DNA of 64,000 nt from Polytrichum commune (Eukaryota > Streptophyta > Polytrichopsida > Polytrichales > Polytrichaceae): assembly GCA_950295325.1 (NCBI GenBank), contig OX485807.1:12117001-12181000 (forward strand). The letters run 5' to 3'. The notes beneath the pieces are model-generated. The model had not been told where the DNA came from. It did no database searches and was given only the letters and a program-made list of their open reading frames with translations. The position numbers and the translations under genes are program-made. This document shows positions 1 through 11,019 of the stretch, one piece after another. The first letter of the stretch is position 1. Each line of letters begins with the position of its first letter.

Positions 1-1960
1 TTATTGAAAGAAATTTAGTGATATGGGTCATCGTATTTTCCTTTACATGCATGAAAGGGGCCTATTACCATGAACTATCCAATATATCCAATGCAATTAT
101 GAAGGCTTCTATTTAACATCCAAGTACATTAGTGTTAGTACGTACTATAGGTATATAGATTGTAATATATTGACTTTCCCAAACACACAAATCAACACAA
201 AACATCAATAACTACTCATGCTCAACAACATGGCAACCTGAAAAATGCACATGACCTTGTTGTAGTTGTAGGTTGGAGTGTGAATGAATTTGTTGTTCAC
301 ATTGCATAGATATTTGAACACATAATAAAGATGTTTGCAATACACTCAATTTCCTTCCTTTTAAAAGCCACAAATGACAATGGGGTGAAGTATGGGCATG
401 TGCATTATAGCATATTAGAAATGGAAACTCAATATGTGATGTCCTTCCTTGAGACAATGTTGATGACCACTCTGCATCTCAGGCATAAAATAGGTGTGAC
501 CCCAACGACAAATATCCCTCCATTTATTCTTGTGATATGTTGTGGGCGGTGATGTATATTGTTGTATAGCCTTCGAATATATAGAATTTGGTTGGGAATC
601 CGGATTTAGAGGCACTCGGATATGTGACCAAGGAATGGGGGTGGTTGAGGTTGATGAAAACCTAAACCGTTGTTTAGGTAATTCCTTACTTTTTGGCCAA
701 TTTTGAACTCGCCTACTGTCATATGTCTACTTCAATATCTTCATCATGATGCCAAATGTATATGCATGCCATGTCCACAATCTTTCAATATCCAATCATT
801 TACATAATGGATACATGACGAGCACAAATAACAATACTTGAAGCACGAGTGTTTACATTTCCGAAAACTACTAGTTTTTTTCCAAATATAATCTAACAAA
901 AATCCATAATTACCTAAATACCACTTCCCAACACATGGACATTTGTCAACCGGACGTACCTTGGCATTTGGTGAACTTTACTAAACAAAATTTTGATTTT
1001 CATGTCGTTCAACTCACAATAGATTTGGAGGGGGATTTGTGAGGCCCGACTTGCAGGTATGATAATGATTTTCATAGCCTTAAACGCAAGTATGTCTCCC
1101 AAAAAGTTCCTTCATTATATTTCCATAATTAAGCAACAACTCAATCAATCTATTTATCTATCTATATGTATAAGAAATGGACCAACATGTGTTTGTGTTG
1201 GTAGATGCAAAGGGTTATTCCACATAGAACTAGGATTAATTAAACCCCCCTTCCTTTCCCTTCTTGCAATGAAGAACAAATTTGAATAGAATTTGATGAA
1301 TACACGCTTGTGTGTATATGGATTTTTTAGAAGCACAAAAATTGCAGGTGCAAGTTGCCCAAACTTGTAGTACAATTTCAAAGCATTGCCATAATTTTCC
1401 ACATCTTCAACAAGAGAACCTAATGGTTGGACAATGGTGTCCCATAATACACCGGTTAAACCCTAAAGCCCATGTCAACGTCAAAAATGGTCAATTAAAG
1501 GCAATCAAAGCAGTGTTGAGATAATCTCGATATCTTGTTCATGTTGTGATGTTCAAAAGTTGGTTTTTTATTTCGATCACTTACAACCACAAAACCAATC
1601 GTTAAGGAGACTCCAATTTATATGGGACACCAGTGTCCCATCATAAGGTTCAAGTGTAGAAGAGTTTGGTAATGAAGTTGATTGCCATTTCACAAAACCC
1701 ATTTGCGTTGATTATAACATGCAACCACCCTCAAGATTCCTAAGTGGACATTTGCAGTGTAAATTTGCTGGTGTTTTACATGTGATAAGGCCCTCTCCTC
1801 ATTGCTTTGCATCAAATAGGCCCTTTTGAGGGCAAAACGTACAATTCTCTATACCAAATTACAATTGCCCCAAAGTCTATCATTAGAAATAGATGAATGT
1901 GACATATTGTCTGAGTAATGTCATGGAAAGGAAATCTTACCACGACGGTGAGCGCCTAAC
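1..1960. other. intergenic, no gene recognised
   Basis: AT-rich sequence with only short open frames (under 85 codons) on both strands, none with recognisable protein similarity or splice structure. I see no repeat family that recurs elsewhere in the window. Confidence 0.5.
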
Positions 1961-1964
1961 ACAA

Positions 1965-2215
1965 CACATAAGGCCTACATGTCTTATTTGATTAGTTGTT
2001 TTACTTGGACGTCTACAAGTATATTTGAGTGATGTGTGATTAGGTTAGATTCAAGAACGAACTCCAATAAGACATGTGTTTAAAGGAGATTGAACTACAT
2101 GCTAAAAATTTATCAGCTACATTCTAGACTCAATAGTCAACACGATTGTTGTTGTTGTTGTTGTTGTTGTTTTGGGGGGGGGGGGGGATATTCATTGAAA
2201 AGAATCAACTCACAT
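1965..2215 (+). repeat. family C element, partial copy, with (GTT)n and poly-G
   Basis: It matches the 5' half of the ~360 bp family C seen at 35955, 32878 and elsewhere: a stretch about a GTGTGATTAGGTT block, a CAAGAAC block, then CTAGACTCAATAGTCAACACGATT. The copy has an expanded (GTT)n run at about 2147-2170, followed by 14 G at 2174-2187. The 3' half is missing or unrecognisable. Confidence 0.6.
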
Positions 2216-2876
2216 GCACTTTCAATAATTGGAACTTAATCAAGGCAAGTCCAATTATTTGTGATGTGTCATCATAAATTTGTTCATGCAACACATTTCA
2301 TTGTGTAAATTGATAGGTAAAAATTGGAGAACATGAAAAACAAGTCATGTAATAGAGTTATCTACAAAGTCGCTCAATGAGGGACGAACCCATGGGTTTG
2401 ATCCTTCTTCGATAAAAACTTTCTATTAAGAGCTCATTAGTAGCTCATCGTGTAGCGGAGCCTATTTAAAAAGTTGGGTGAAGTTTTGGGACCTCCTCTT
2501 TCGACCTCTCAAACTTTGAGAGGATTTTAGGATCTAAAATAAAGATATGCGCATGGGGACTCATTGTTCTAAATTCCGGATCAGCCTATGGAAGGCTAGC
2601 ATGGCCTACCCATCCTACTAAGACAAGCTAGAAAACCGGATTTTAATAGCATGGCAACACTCTTTGTGTATAATGATTTAAGCATTAAGAAAACTTGGGT
2701 AACTTTGTGGAAGTTCTCATGAACTCATGGTTTGGGAATTGGGACTAAACCCATGGTTTCATGTGCTTGGCTTTACAAATAACTCTAATACCCACATACC
2801 CTAAAACACAATATGGCTCAAGTAACTTGCCAGAACTTGGAAGGCTTGAAGAAAGAAGAATAGTTAGTTCGAATAC
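2216..2876. other. intergenic, nothing recognised
   Basis: No gene, RNA gene or repeat shared with the rest of the window was seen. Confidence 0.5.
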
Positions 2877-3773
2877 TACACTAAATATTGTATTTAATGT
2901 CACCAATTCTATTTGTCTTGCACAATTTTGCAAATTGCCCGTGTAGTGTCGCCACCGCTGACCGTTAACCAAACATTCATTTGTCATTCCTTGTAAATAT
3001 TTTTGGGGCATATAGATAAGAATGGTTTCAAATACTGTCACTTACTAAGTGAATTTTCAACCAAATTTCAATCATCCATGACAACATTTCATTATGTAAA
3101 ATGTTAGAATGCATAATATGATACCATACATTGTTCAATACTTGAAATTCGGATGAACTTAGAGTAAGTTGGGACGACAATATATACTTGTAAGTTATTC
3201 ATAAGAAGTGTCACTAAAGGCCACTTCACACTCGAGCCAAGAGCCATGACCATGAAATTGTGAGAGCCCAAAAGAAAGCGCCCAAAGGCCGTCCCAACAC
3301 ACCTCCAAAATAATGCAGCGTGGTCATGGACCCTCAAAGTGTAGTGTGAATTCACATGTGACCAAGCCCTCAACCAAATGCTATTTCAATGAAGTTTTTA
3401 TGTATGTGGGTCCTCACACATGATGAAGTAGAATAAATCAATGGTTGTGAACAATCGGAGTGCCATGGTCTCCTAGTTTTGTGTTCAGTGTACCTCCAAG
3501 AGGTGGTTTTTGAAAACCGTCCAAGTGACCATGAAACATGATCCATTCGATGCCATGTAGACTTCACATCCATATTGCATTCATGTACTCCATTGGTCCC
3601 TCAAGTGTAGTTTGAAGCGAACTTGGACCGGCTCCGCCGTTTGCACCAATGAAAGTGCTTGAAGTATAATAATGGTCACGGGCTCTCAGTCTTGTGTGTG
3701 GAGTGGCCCTAAAGAACGTTACCGCAATGACATAAATTACCATATGACACTAAATACAATATAGTAAAGTGTG
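2877..3773 (+). repeat. family A MITE-like element, interrupted by a PIF/Harbinger-like insertion
   Basis: It begins with a TACACTAAATATTGTATTTA-type terminus and follows the family A consensus seen at 39037-39413 and 34013-34405: CACCAATTCTATTTGTCTTG, later CATTCCTTGTAA, TCAATCATCCATGACAA and AAGAAGTGTCA. It breaks at 3217 and resumes at 3710 with GTTACC, AATGACATAAA and the end CACTAAATACAATAT. The element at 3218-3709 therefore inserted into it. Confidence 0.7.
3218..3709. mobile_element. PIF/Harbinger (Tourist)-like non-autonomous element, 492 bp
   Basis: The terminal inverted repeats read AGGCCACTTCACAC on the left and, reverse-complemented, GGGCCACTCCACAC on the right. Both sides are flanked by TAA, the 3 bp target preferred by PIF/Harbinger transposons. 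A full relative lies at 50191-50693 in opposite orientation, and diverged or partial copies at 51487-51819 and 52240-52600. No transposase is encoded. Superfamily assignment rests on target site and terminal sequence only. Confidence 0.75.
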
Positions 3774-3963
3774 GCGTGAAACCCTAAGTTTATCAGCTAC
3801 AATAGTACTTGTCCTTATAAAGGGCGGGTAGCTAGCTTCCATATTAGACGGGGATAAGGGGCCCAAGTAGATACCTTCACAATGTGGAGGGGGGTTACGT
3901 CCCGGGGCCCTACCTTCACCTTTAATGTTTTTACTTCACCTTACCTTTACCTAACCTTACTAC
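3774..3963. other. intergenic, nothing recognised
   Basis: Short spacer between repeat copies with no recognisable content. Confidence 0.4.
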
Positions 3964-4180
3964 TATGCCACACCTTATGGTATTTAGTGTCACTTACTAT
4001 TCGGAGTTACACATTGCTAGAACATTTGATTGTTGAAGTGGTCTTTTACCAAGTAAAGATGTTAGCGTTATATAGTGTCAAATTGACCTTGTTGGTAGAA
4101 AATGAGTTCCATAGTAAAAATGTATAGCACAATGTAACTCCGAATTGGTAAGCGACATTAAATACCAGAAATAGTGTAGG
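3964..4180. repeat. family B MITE-like element, ~217 bp
   Basis: Long terminal inverted repeats: the left arm contains ATTTAGTGTCACTTACTATT followed by CGGAGTTACACATTGCTA, and the right arm contains TAGCACAATGTAACTCCGAA and ends AATAGTGTAG. Other copies are at 16704-16926, 29029-29231 and 56155-56380. Confidence 0.7.
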
Positions 4181-4309
4181 TGTTTAGCAGCTGGGCTTAT
4201 TAACAAATGGTTTGAAGACTCTAGAATCATTTGATTCACTTCCTAATCCTCATTTCCAACTTCCGAAACATCAAAGGTATACTAGGTAAACAATGTGCGA
4301 ATGTGTCTC

Positions 4310-4910
4310 ATCTAAGGTAGATGTGCTTAAATCGAACACAACAATAATTTCTACACTTATATATATATAGATAGATAGATAGATAGATATCAGTCACGGT
4401 ATGTGGTAGTTAGGTGTGGATTTTAAGGACTGACACCAAAATGACATGTTCTAAAATGAGACTAGGCTACATACATTGAATATACTAAATATTCCATGCT
4501 CAATAGTCAACATGATTGTGTGTGTGTGTGTGGAGGGGGGGGGGGCATATATGACTACTCAATGGGCACGATATTTTCTATTTATATTTATATTATAAAA
4601 GTTATTCGAACAAAGGAGGCGTGTTGCCACCTGGCTATTTTTTTCCATCAAGTAGATGGAAGATTTCACGGTTGGGAATTGAGTTGTCAACCACTCCATC
4701 CGATTTGGATACCTCTCCACTATCATTTGGTAGTTTAGGGTCATCTCGGACTGGAGTATGAGGATCTTCATTATGATAATGAACAAGATATCACACGAGC
4801 TTTGAAAATTATGAGGTAAATAGCTATGTGTGTGGTTTGGATTTGGTAATTATCTTGCACTAATTGTGTGTTTCATATCCTTCAAGAAGTGGGTACAAAG
4901 AGAGAAATAT
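4310..4910 (+). repeat. family C element with an internal SINE-like insertion
   Basis: The 5' half runs to the CATGCTCAATAGTCAACATG block, a (GT)n run and a poly-G tract near 4530-4546. The 3' half resumes at about 4755 (GATCTTCATTATGATAATGA, then TTGGATTTGGTAATTATC) and ends near AAGAAGTGGGTACAAAG. The interval of about 4590-4758 is foreign to family C and matches the SINE-like family found at 34480-34640. Confidence 0.65.
4590..4758 (-). mobile_element. tRNA-derived SINE-like copy (SINE family 2)
   Basis: On the minus strand the copy reads GATGACCCTAAACTACC, then GATAGTGGAGAGGTATCC, a B-box-like ACTCAATTCCCAACC, then GTGAAATCTTCCATCTACTT and AGCCAGGTGGCAACACGCCT. The minus strand at 34480-34640 and the plus strand at 8648-8764 carry the same block order. 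The ends and target duplications are not clear. Confidence 0.5.
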
Positions 4911-5009
4911 CCATCTAAAGTATGTCTATCATATCAACCACTTCATGAAACCAGGTTGCCCATATTTTGAGCAGTTTAGACATAGGTGCACATAATCAAT
5001 TACTTATGA

Positions 5010-5280
5010 GGCTTTGCACCAAATTTGGAGAAGTATGAGGCGGCACAATCTTTTCCCCTTGTATGAATATAGAAATCACGAGGATTACAATTTTGTTGAT
5101 AATTTTATTCCTTTGAATGATTTTTTGTGGATTTTTTGAAGCCAAAAGTTGGCCTGAACACATTACCAATGTCTAGAGTATGCCATAACTGCTCATTTTG
5201 CGACGAATTCCTCGTCACTTTAGCACTCAAAACCGGGTACATGTGTCATGGCATTATTGATTCCCTAGTGATATAATAAC
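5010..5280 (+). repeat. family J dispersed repeat, copy 1
   Basis: A ~270 bp block (GGAGAAGTATGAGGCGG, then GAAGCCAAAAGTTGGCC, then GTCATGGCATTATTGATT) that recurs diverged at 8900-9180 in the same orientation and at 19560-19810 in reverse. No coding frame is conserved among the copies. Confidence 0.6.
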
Positions 5281-5298
5281 CAAAGTTGGAGACTTGAG

Positions 5299-5417
5299 GT
5301 TAGTTTCCATGTAGGCCGCCTTACCCGCTAGATTCTAGTGGAAATGTAGATTCCACATGGTGGCATCTACGTTACCACTAGAATTTGGTGGGTGACCGGC
5401 CTACATGGAAACTAACC
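5299..5417. repeat. 119 bp near-perfect palindrome (fold-back element)
   Basis: The left arm GGTTAGTTTCCATGTAGGCC is mirrored by GGCCTACATGGAAACTAACC on the right, and the inner arms (TTCTAGTGG and CCACTAG) also pair, so the whole unit can form one hairpin. No clear target duplication was found. Confidence 0.75.
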
Positions 5418-5930
5418 ATTAGAAACCGTGAAACATGGAACCTTACTTTTAACCACCCACAAAAATAAATTATTGAAATTAGTCCGAACATGATCAAAAT
5501 TATGACACCCTATAGATTCTCAACGGGATCCTGATCAAGAATAGGTGGTTCTACTCCAATTTCCTAATGTCTACTGAGGGGGTAATGAAAGAAAAATAAA
5601 ATTGCCCCATATAATATGTTAGTTGCTCATTCACCCAATTTTAAACTCACTAGAGCAATTTAGGATCAATGACTCCAATTAGGATCGTTATAGCAAATAA
5701 TAATGATCACATTCTCTCAAATAGTAATGAATGTTTCCACCCTCTCCCTTCCTCGGTTCTTTTCCCCCTTTGAAGGTGTTGTGAACAATCATCATGTTTT
5801 GGGAGGAGAACCTATGGAAACTCGTGCTTCCAATAGAGCTAAGCTTATCCGGATTTTGCAAGGTGTCTCCTTGAGGGGCTTTTATTAAAAACATTGGATA
5901 GTTAATATCCCAAGGGGAGCAACACTCACA
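5418..5930. other. intergenic, nothing recognised
   Basis: Two overlapping ~65-codon open frames on opposite strands near 5690-5890 have no recognisable similarity, and no repeat is shared with other parts of the window. Confidence 0.4.
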
Positions 5931-6250
5931 TCTTGGTCATAGTGTAGAGTCACCGACACTAATGTAAACCTAACATTAATTTGTCATTCCTTGTTTAAGA
6001 GAATATGGACTTTGTAGATTTACAATGTTGCAATTACTGTCACGTACTAAGTGCTTTTTCCATCCAAGTTTCAATCATCCATGACAATATTCCAATATTG
6101 AAATGTTGGATGTAAAATATACAAACTTTGTTTCACCAATTGGCAGTTGGATAACTAAAAGTAAGTTGAGATGATAGTACTTGTAAACTTATTCACAAGA
6201 AGTGCCATTAGAAAAGTACCACAACGACATAAAATACCATGGGACACTAA
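5931..6250 (+). repeat. family A element copy, broken near its 3' end by the element at 6251
   Basis: It follows the family A block order: CACCGACACTAATGTAAACC, CATTCCTTG, CAATTACTGTCACGTACTAA, TCAATCATCCATGACAATAT, AAGAAGTGCCATTAG, GACATAAAATACCATGGGAC. It stops at GGGACACTAA, exactly where the Harbinger-like element starts. Confidence 0.7.
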
Positions 6251-7151
6251 GGGGTTGTTTACATCATAGACCACAAAGTTGTCCCATGTCAAGTGGTCTT
6301 TTATCACGGTCACGCTACCATGGTCATTTTTCTTACGAATGCAAAAGGATTAGAAATCCACTTACTAGGTGTAAATTGAATGTGGACCAAGAGCAGTGAC
6401 CGTGCACCAAAAAGTGGATGTGTTGATTTTTTTTAATGTATGCCTAAAAACGGTAGTTTTGAGATTGATTTTTCCCCATGTCTTATCTTCTCCCTTTTTT
6501 CTCTTAACCACAACAACAGTTGGCACCAAAAAAAAAAATTTAAAGAAAAAACCCCTAACATTTCTTTGTCATGGTCCTTTGACATTTGCAGCGAGAGAAC
6601 TTCTTTTGCCTTTTTCACCACAAAATCCATTGGACCATGAAAGTGGATAATGCACGCTTGGAAATAGGCTAGATGTTCTCCAACTCCAATATGGTCAATC
6701 ATACATTTTTCCCTTGATGTACACTAAACCAAAGTGCTCTGGGACAAGTTTAACAGCCAATCACACACACTCTAACCTCCCTAATATCATGCCTATGGCA
6801 ACCAAAGCACACATGATATTAAAGAGGTCCATAGTATGTATGGATGCATGATAATAGACAATTAATGTACCATGCAACATTATGGAATAAAACAAAACCA
6901 AACATTACAATAATGACAACGATGACATTATGATGTGTGCGAGCGTGTGATTTGAATTCTTTGGTGGATTATCCTAATGTCAAAATCCGTGATATATGGG
7001 AGGGAAATGCAACAACAAGGAGGGATATCTAAGTTGAACACATTCGTCCCCTAGGGTTTGGGATATACGAGAGGGAGTGACATTACGGAGGTTAGGGTGT
7101 ATTTTAGAGGAGCAAGGGACGACCTCATGTGTCGATGATGTAAACAACCCC
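6251..7151. mobile_element. PIF/Harbinger-like element, ~900 bp, TAA target duplication
   Basis: The left end GGGGTTGTTTACATCATAGA is mirrored by TGATGTAAACAACCCC on the right. TAA flanks both sides (6248-6250 and 7152-7154). The termini resemble Tourist/Harbinger ends. The interior holds no recognisable transposase; it contains a diverged copy (about 6960-7130) of the ~268 bp unit that is tandemly repeated just downstream. Confidence 0.7.
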
Positions 7152-7154
7152 TAA

Positions 7155-7464
7155 TGCAATACATTCTAAACTCCGTAGTATCACACCCATGGCAATCAAA
7201 GTGCACGTGATAGTACGGAGTTTTGTAGTGCTAACATGGATGTGTGATACTATAGACTTAGTGCAGCTTGTGACACTATGGAATAACACAAAGTGCAACA
7301 TTTGAATGGTGTGGTGTGGTCCACTCCACTTGGCCTTCCCGGGCGACGTGGCATACGCATGCACCAACATTCAACAAGTGGCATAAGAAGAAAAACAATA
7401 ACAACAATAAGAAGGTGACACTCAACATATTGACACATGCTGCAATGCGAGGGTGTGGACTGAC
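7155..7464 (+). repeat. diverged duplicate of the 6770-6900 segment
   Basis: The stretch CCGTAGTATCACACCCATGG through GACACTATGGAATAACAC resembles the segment CTAATATCATGCCTATGG through ACATTATGGAATAAAAC near 6780-6890. The whole 6770-8275 block seems to have grown by successive duplications. Confidence 0.5.
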
Positions 7465-8275
7465 TTCTTGGGGTGGTTTGCATTAATGACAAAATTTGTG
7501 ATATAAGGGAGACAAATGTGACAATAAGGAGTGAGATTTGAACTACGAACATCCGTTTCCTAGGGTTTCAGGATATTAGAGAGTGAGTGACACTATGGGG
7601 GTTTATATTATAGAGTTTAGGGTGTATTTAGAGAGAATACTAGAGTACCTCATCTAGTGGATGTTGTCTAGAGAGCTTTTAGAGCAACTTTTAGGAGTGG
7701 CACACGTGTGTCGAGCTTCCGGCCTCCGGGTAGGGCTTCTTTGGTGGTTTGCGCTAATGAAAAAATTGTGATATAAGGGAGAGACATGTGACATTAAGGA
7801 GTGAGATTTGAACTACGAACATCCGTTTCCAAAGGTTTCGGGATATTAGAGAGTGAGTGACACTATGGGGGTTGATGTTACAGAGTTTAGGTGTATTTAG
7901 AGAGAGTACTAGAGTACCTCATCTAGTGGATGTTGTGTAGAGAGCTTTTAGAGCAGATATTAAAAATGGCACATGTGTGTCGAGCTTCCGGCCTCCAAGT
8001 GGGGCTTCTTTGGTAGTTTGCGTTAATGAAAAATGATTGTGATATAAAGGAGAAACATGTGACAATAAGGAGTGAGATTTGAAGTACGAACATCCGTTCC
8101 CTAGGGTTTCAGGATATTAGAGAATGAGTGACACTACGAGGGTTGATATTACAGAGCTTAGGGTGTATTCAGAGAGAGTACTGGAGTACCTCATCTAGTG
8201 GCTGTTGTCTGGAGAGCTTTTAAAGCGGATTTTAGGGTTGGCACACGTGTGTCGAGCTTCCGGCCTCCAGGTGGG
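7465..8275 (+). repeat. three tandem copies of a ~268 bp unit
   Basis: Units start near 7468, 7735 and 8004. Each contains TTTGCxxTAATGA, GTGATATAA, GGAGTGAGATTTGAA, TACGAACATCCGTT, GAGTGACACTA, GAGTACCTCATCTAGTGG and ends at GTGTCGAGCTTCCGGCCTCC. Copies differ by scattered substitutions. No frame stays open across units, so this looks like noncoding satellite-like DNA. Confidence 0.8.
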
Positions 8276-8647
8276 GCGGGCACTTGGGAAAGGCAAATAT
8301 CAAAGAAGGTCAGCAGGCAGGCAGGGCCTTGATCTTTGTTACAAGTTTAAGTTATCTTTGGCACACTCTTCAAACACCATAACAGCTAAGTGAGCGAGGT
8401 GTGCTAATGTGGTGCTGCCAAATGGTAGCTTAACTTCACAAATGCTGGACCTCAAACTTGCCATTGTCATGTGGGGCAACACACACTTCGCCACTTGGAA
8501 GAAACTTACATTTTTAGCTGCTAGCTCACTCGCTCGATTTTGGGATGTCGCACTTTTCCTCAAATTCGAGTTTAAAAAAAAAAGGGGGTTGTCTGTAGCC
8601 ATCTTGTTCTTGGAAGTTGTTATTTTGTGGCTCAAAACGGTTTGTTG
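8276..8647. other. intergenic, nothing recognised apart from one weak inverted match
   Basis: The sequences AGCTAAGTGAGCGAG near 8384 and CTCACTCGCTCG near 8525 are inverted partial matches. An open frame of about 148 codons on the minus strand crosses this region and the SINE copy; it is treated as chance. Confidence 0.4.
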
Positions 8648-8764
8648 GCGGTTTGAATCCCGGCTGTGAAATCTCCTCTCTACTTGACAGAAAACTTGCC
8701 AGGTGGTGAACTGCCTCCTGTGCTTTGGCGTTGGCATGTCGGCCTTCTGTCTCAAAAAAAAAAA
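8648..8764 (+). mobile_element. 5'-truncated tRNA-derived SINE copy (family 2), poly-A tail
   Basis: Direct repeats AAAACGGTTTGTTG flank the copy (8634-8647 and 8765-8778; the leading A residues merge with the tail). The insert starts at a B-box-like GGTTTGAATCCCGGC, continues TGTGAAATCTCCTCTCTACT and CCAGGTGGTGAACTGCCTCC, and ends in a poly-A run. The same blocks occur, extended at the 5' side, on the minus strand at 34480-34640 and 4590-4758, so this copy lost its A-box part. Confidence 0.75.
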
Positions 8765-8778
8765 AAAACGGTTTGTTG

Positions 8779-8899
8779 TTGACACTCCCTCAGTGAGCGG
8801 TACGTTTCTAGGTACTTACCACACGGGTAAATTCTCGTGAGACCTACCATGGGGGAGGGTGAAAACCAAAGAAACTTTGTGTAGAGGAGAGGCACTCAT
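8779..8899. other. spacer
   Basis: Nothing recognised. Confidence 0.3.
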
Positions 8900-9180
8900 A
8901 ACCCATTGCTTGAGAAATTTTGCGCCGGATCTGGAGAAGTATAAGGCGGTGTAGATTTTTTCCGTGTGGAATGATAGAAACAAGGAGGAATGTAATTTTT
9001 TTTTGGAGAGTTTTAATCCTTAAATTGAAAATATTGTGTATTTTTGAAGTCAGATGTTGGCCCGAAGATATTACTAATGTCTATATTTAGCCATAACCAC
9101 TTATTTTAATGGCTTAGTCCTCCTCACTTGAGCACTCAAAACTAGGATACGTGCCATGACATTATTAGTTTCAGCTTGAT
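8900..9180 (+). repeat. family J dispersed repeat, copy 2
   Basis: Diverged copy of 5010-5280: CTGGAGAAGTATAAGGCGG, TTTGAAGTCAGATGTTGGCC, ACTTGAGCACTCAAAAC, GCCATGACATTATTAG. Confidence 0.6.
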
Positions 9181-10476
9181 TGAAATTCAATCCCAGCTTG
9201 ATGAAACTCCCAATGAGTTGGCTAAAACGTGAGTTTGAGAGGTTATATTTAAGTTATCCAATACTCAAGTGGGGGGGGGGATTTTTTAAATTAAAATTAA
9301 AAAATTAAAAAATTAATTGTTTTGGCTTGTCCTACTAAGGTGAGTGGCCACTTGCTAGCCTTGCATAGGTCAATCCGGGGTTTAAGAAGGCGGGTCCCAT
9401 GGACATGCCATGTGTTAGATCCTATAGTAAAGTTATCTCAAATTTTTTGGGATAGCAAAAGCATATCCAAAAAGGTTTCACCCAACTTTCAAATATACTC
9501 CAAAACACGACGAGCTGACGAGCTCATAATAAAAAGTCAAGTCTTCTCAAAGAAGGATCAAACCCAGGGTGTGGTCCCTCTTTGAGGGACTTTACGGATG
9601 ACTCTAATAGCTTGTGGAGGAGAAGGCTATGGGTGTGCTACAAGAATAACCTCCTATAGCATGACCACGTCACTTCTCTTTTTTAGGCCGTTCGATGATG
9701 TACCTTTTTCTCCCTAGCCGTCGACATATGGTTAAGCTTGTTTGCACGGGGGGCCATAAGGTTGTTGTTTGAGGAGGCAAAGTTCCTACAACTTAACATC
9801 ACCATCCTATGGAGTTCACGGTACTAGGATATAAGTTAAGAAATGTCTTCTGTAATTTGCAATTGTGAGGGGTTGGTCACACCGGCCACTTATGGCGCCA
9901 TATGTCGGCATCTCCGGCTGTAATAATGTGAAAAGTTGTGGGCCAACATTTATTTCTCAACATAATCCCCATAAATTTCACGGCTAGAACCAGACGGAAA
10001 GTTTGGTGTGATCAGGGCCTGAGTCTCTTTGCGGCTGGATGATAGCTACATACAAATGTAAGAAGACTTATTCGTCGGGGTTGCAAACAAACTAGAGGTT
10101 TTTGTGTACAAGGCTTTAGGGTTCTTGTGTATGAGAGTGTACATGAGGGTTTGAATAAATGTTGTAAGGTTAAACATCCCGACGATTCGCAACCTAACTT
10201 TTGGAGTTTCGCATTGGTGAAGTTGTGAACAATTTGAAATTTGTCGGGGCGGTTTGGGACAAATTATTTCAAGATCAATTTTCATCACGAGTCTCATCCT
10301 TCCTCAACGTGGATAACCTCACCCAAATAAGTGGTACCAAATATGATAACCAAAGTAGTGGAGTCTAATTGGAATGAATGGGCCCTCAACCTTACAGGGG
10401 GCTTGTTTTTGTTTTTACTAAACCCCTTCATCCACAATGAACGAGTTTACACAAACGCCATGAATCCCAACAAAGA
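9181..10476. other. intergenic, nothing recognised
   Basis: Contains an A/T low-complexity run near 9280-9320. Open frames here are below 90 codons and unrecognised. Confidence 0.4.
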
Positions 10477-10692
10477 GGGAGTTATCGTATACAAGCGTAC
10501 TTCTCATCCATCCAACATGACCTCCTATAGGTTTGTTACCCATCCATCTCAAACGACCTTGAGCAAACTAACTTTAAAGCCAATTATGGTATGGAACCAA
10601 CTAAAAGAAGTAACGTCCAAGCTGCATAGCATACTATTTCAAGGACTTTTATGTTGGATGAATGAGAGGTACACTCGTATACAATACTTCCC
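10477..10692. repeat. family G MITE-like element with ~40 bp inverted ends
   Basis: The left end GGGAGTTATCGTATACAAGC continues into CTCATCCATCCAACA. The right end has TGTTGGATGAATGAGAGG and GTATACAATACTTCCC. A second copy is at 36484-36725 and a partial relative near 28435-28560. A 182-codon open frame runs through it and out the other side, and is probably accidental. Confidence 0.65.
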
Positions 10693-11019
10693 CCCTTTCT
10701 CTCTCTCTCTCTTGAATCCCAAGCCGGTGGAAGGGCCTTCATTTATCGTACTCACGCATATTCTTCTACTCAGAACTTTATCTTATCCAAGCGGCATGCA
10801 CCCAAAAAGCTATAATTGCGGCATTCGGAATTCTTGGGGAGTCTTTTGGTATTCAAGCCACTTTGCCAATGTCGGCTGATAAGTTAATAACCGTCATACT
10901 ACTTATGGTCGAGCATCCATAATCGACCAAGTCAGGTGCACAAAAACTTTAAAACTAAAACTAAAAAAATTTAAAACAAGAAAATAATAACAACAACAAC
11001 AATCGTCAATCAGATCTAT
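10693..11019. other. intergenic, nothing recognised
   Basis: Low-complexity A and CAA runs near 10950-11000; nothing else seen. Confidence 0.4.

Noticed and set aside
8339-8785. 148-codon open frame on the minus strand
   Set aside because: It reads backwards through a SINE copy and its poly-A tail (giving a Phe run); no similarity to a protein family.
10331-10879. 182-codon open frame on the plus strand
   Set aside because: It runs through a family G inverted-repeat element and out of it; the frame is not kept in the copy at 36484, and no family is recognised.
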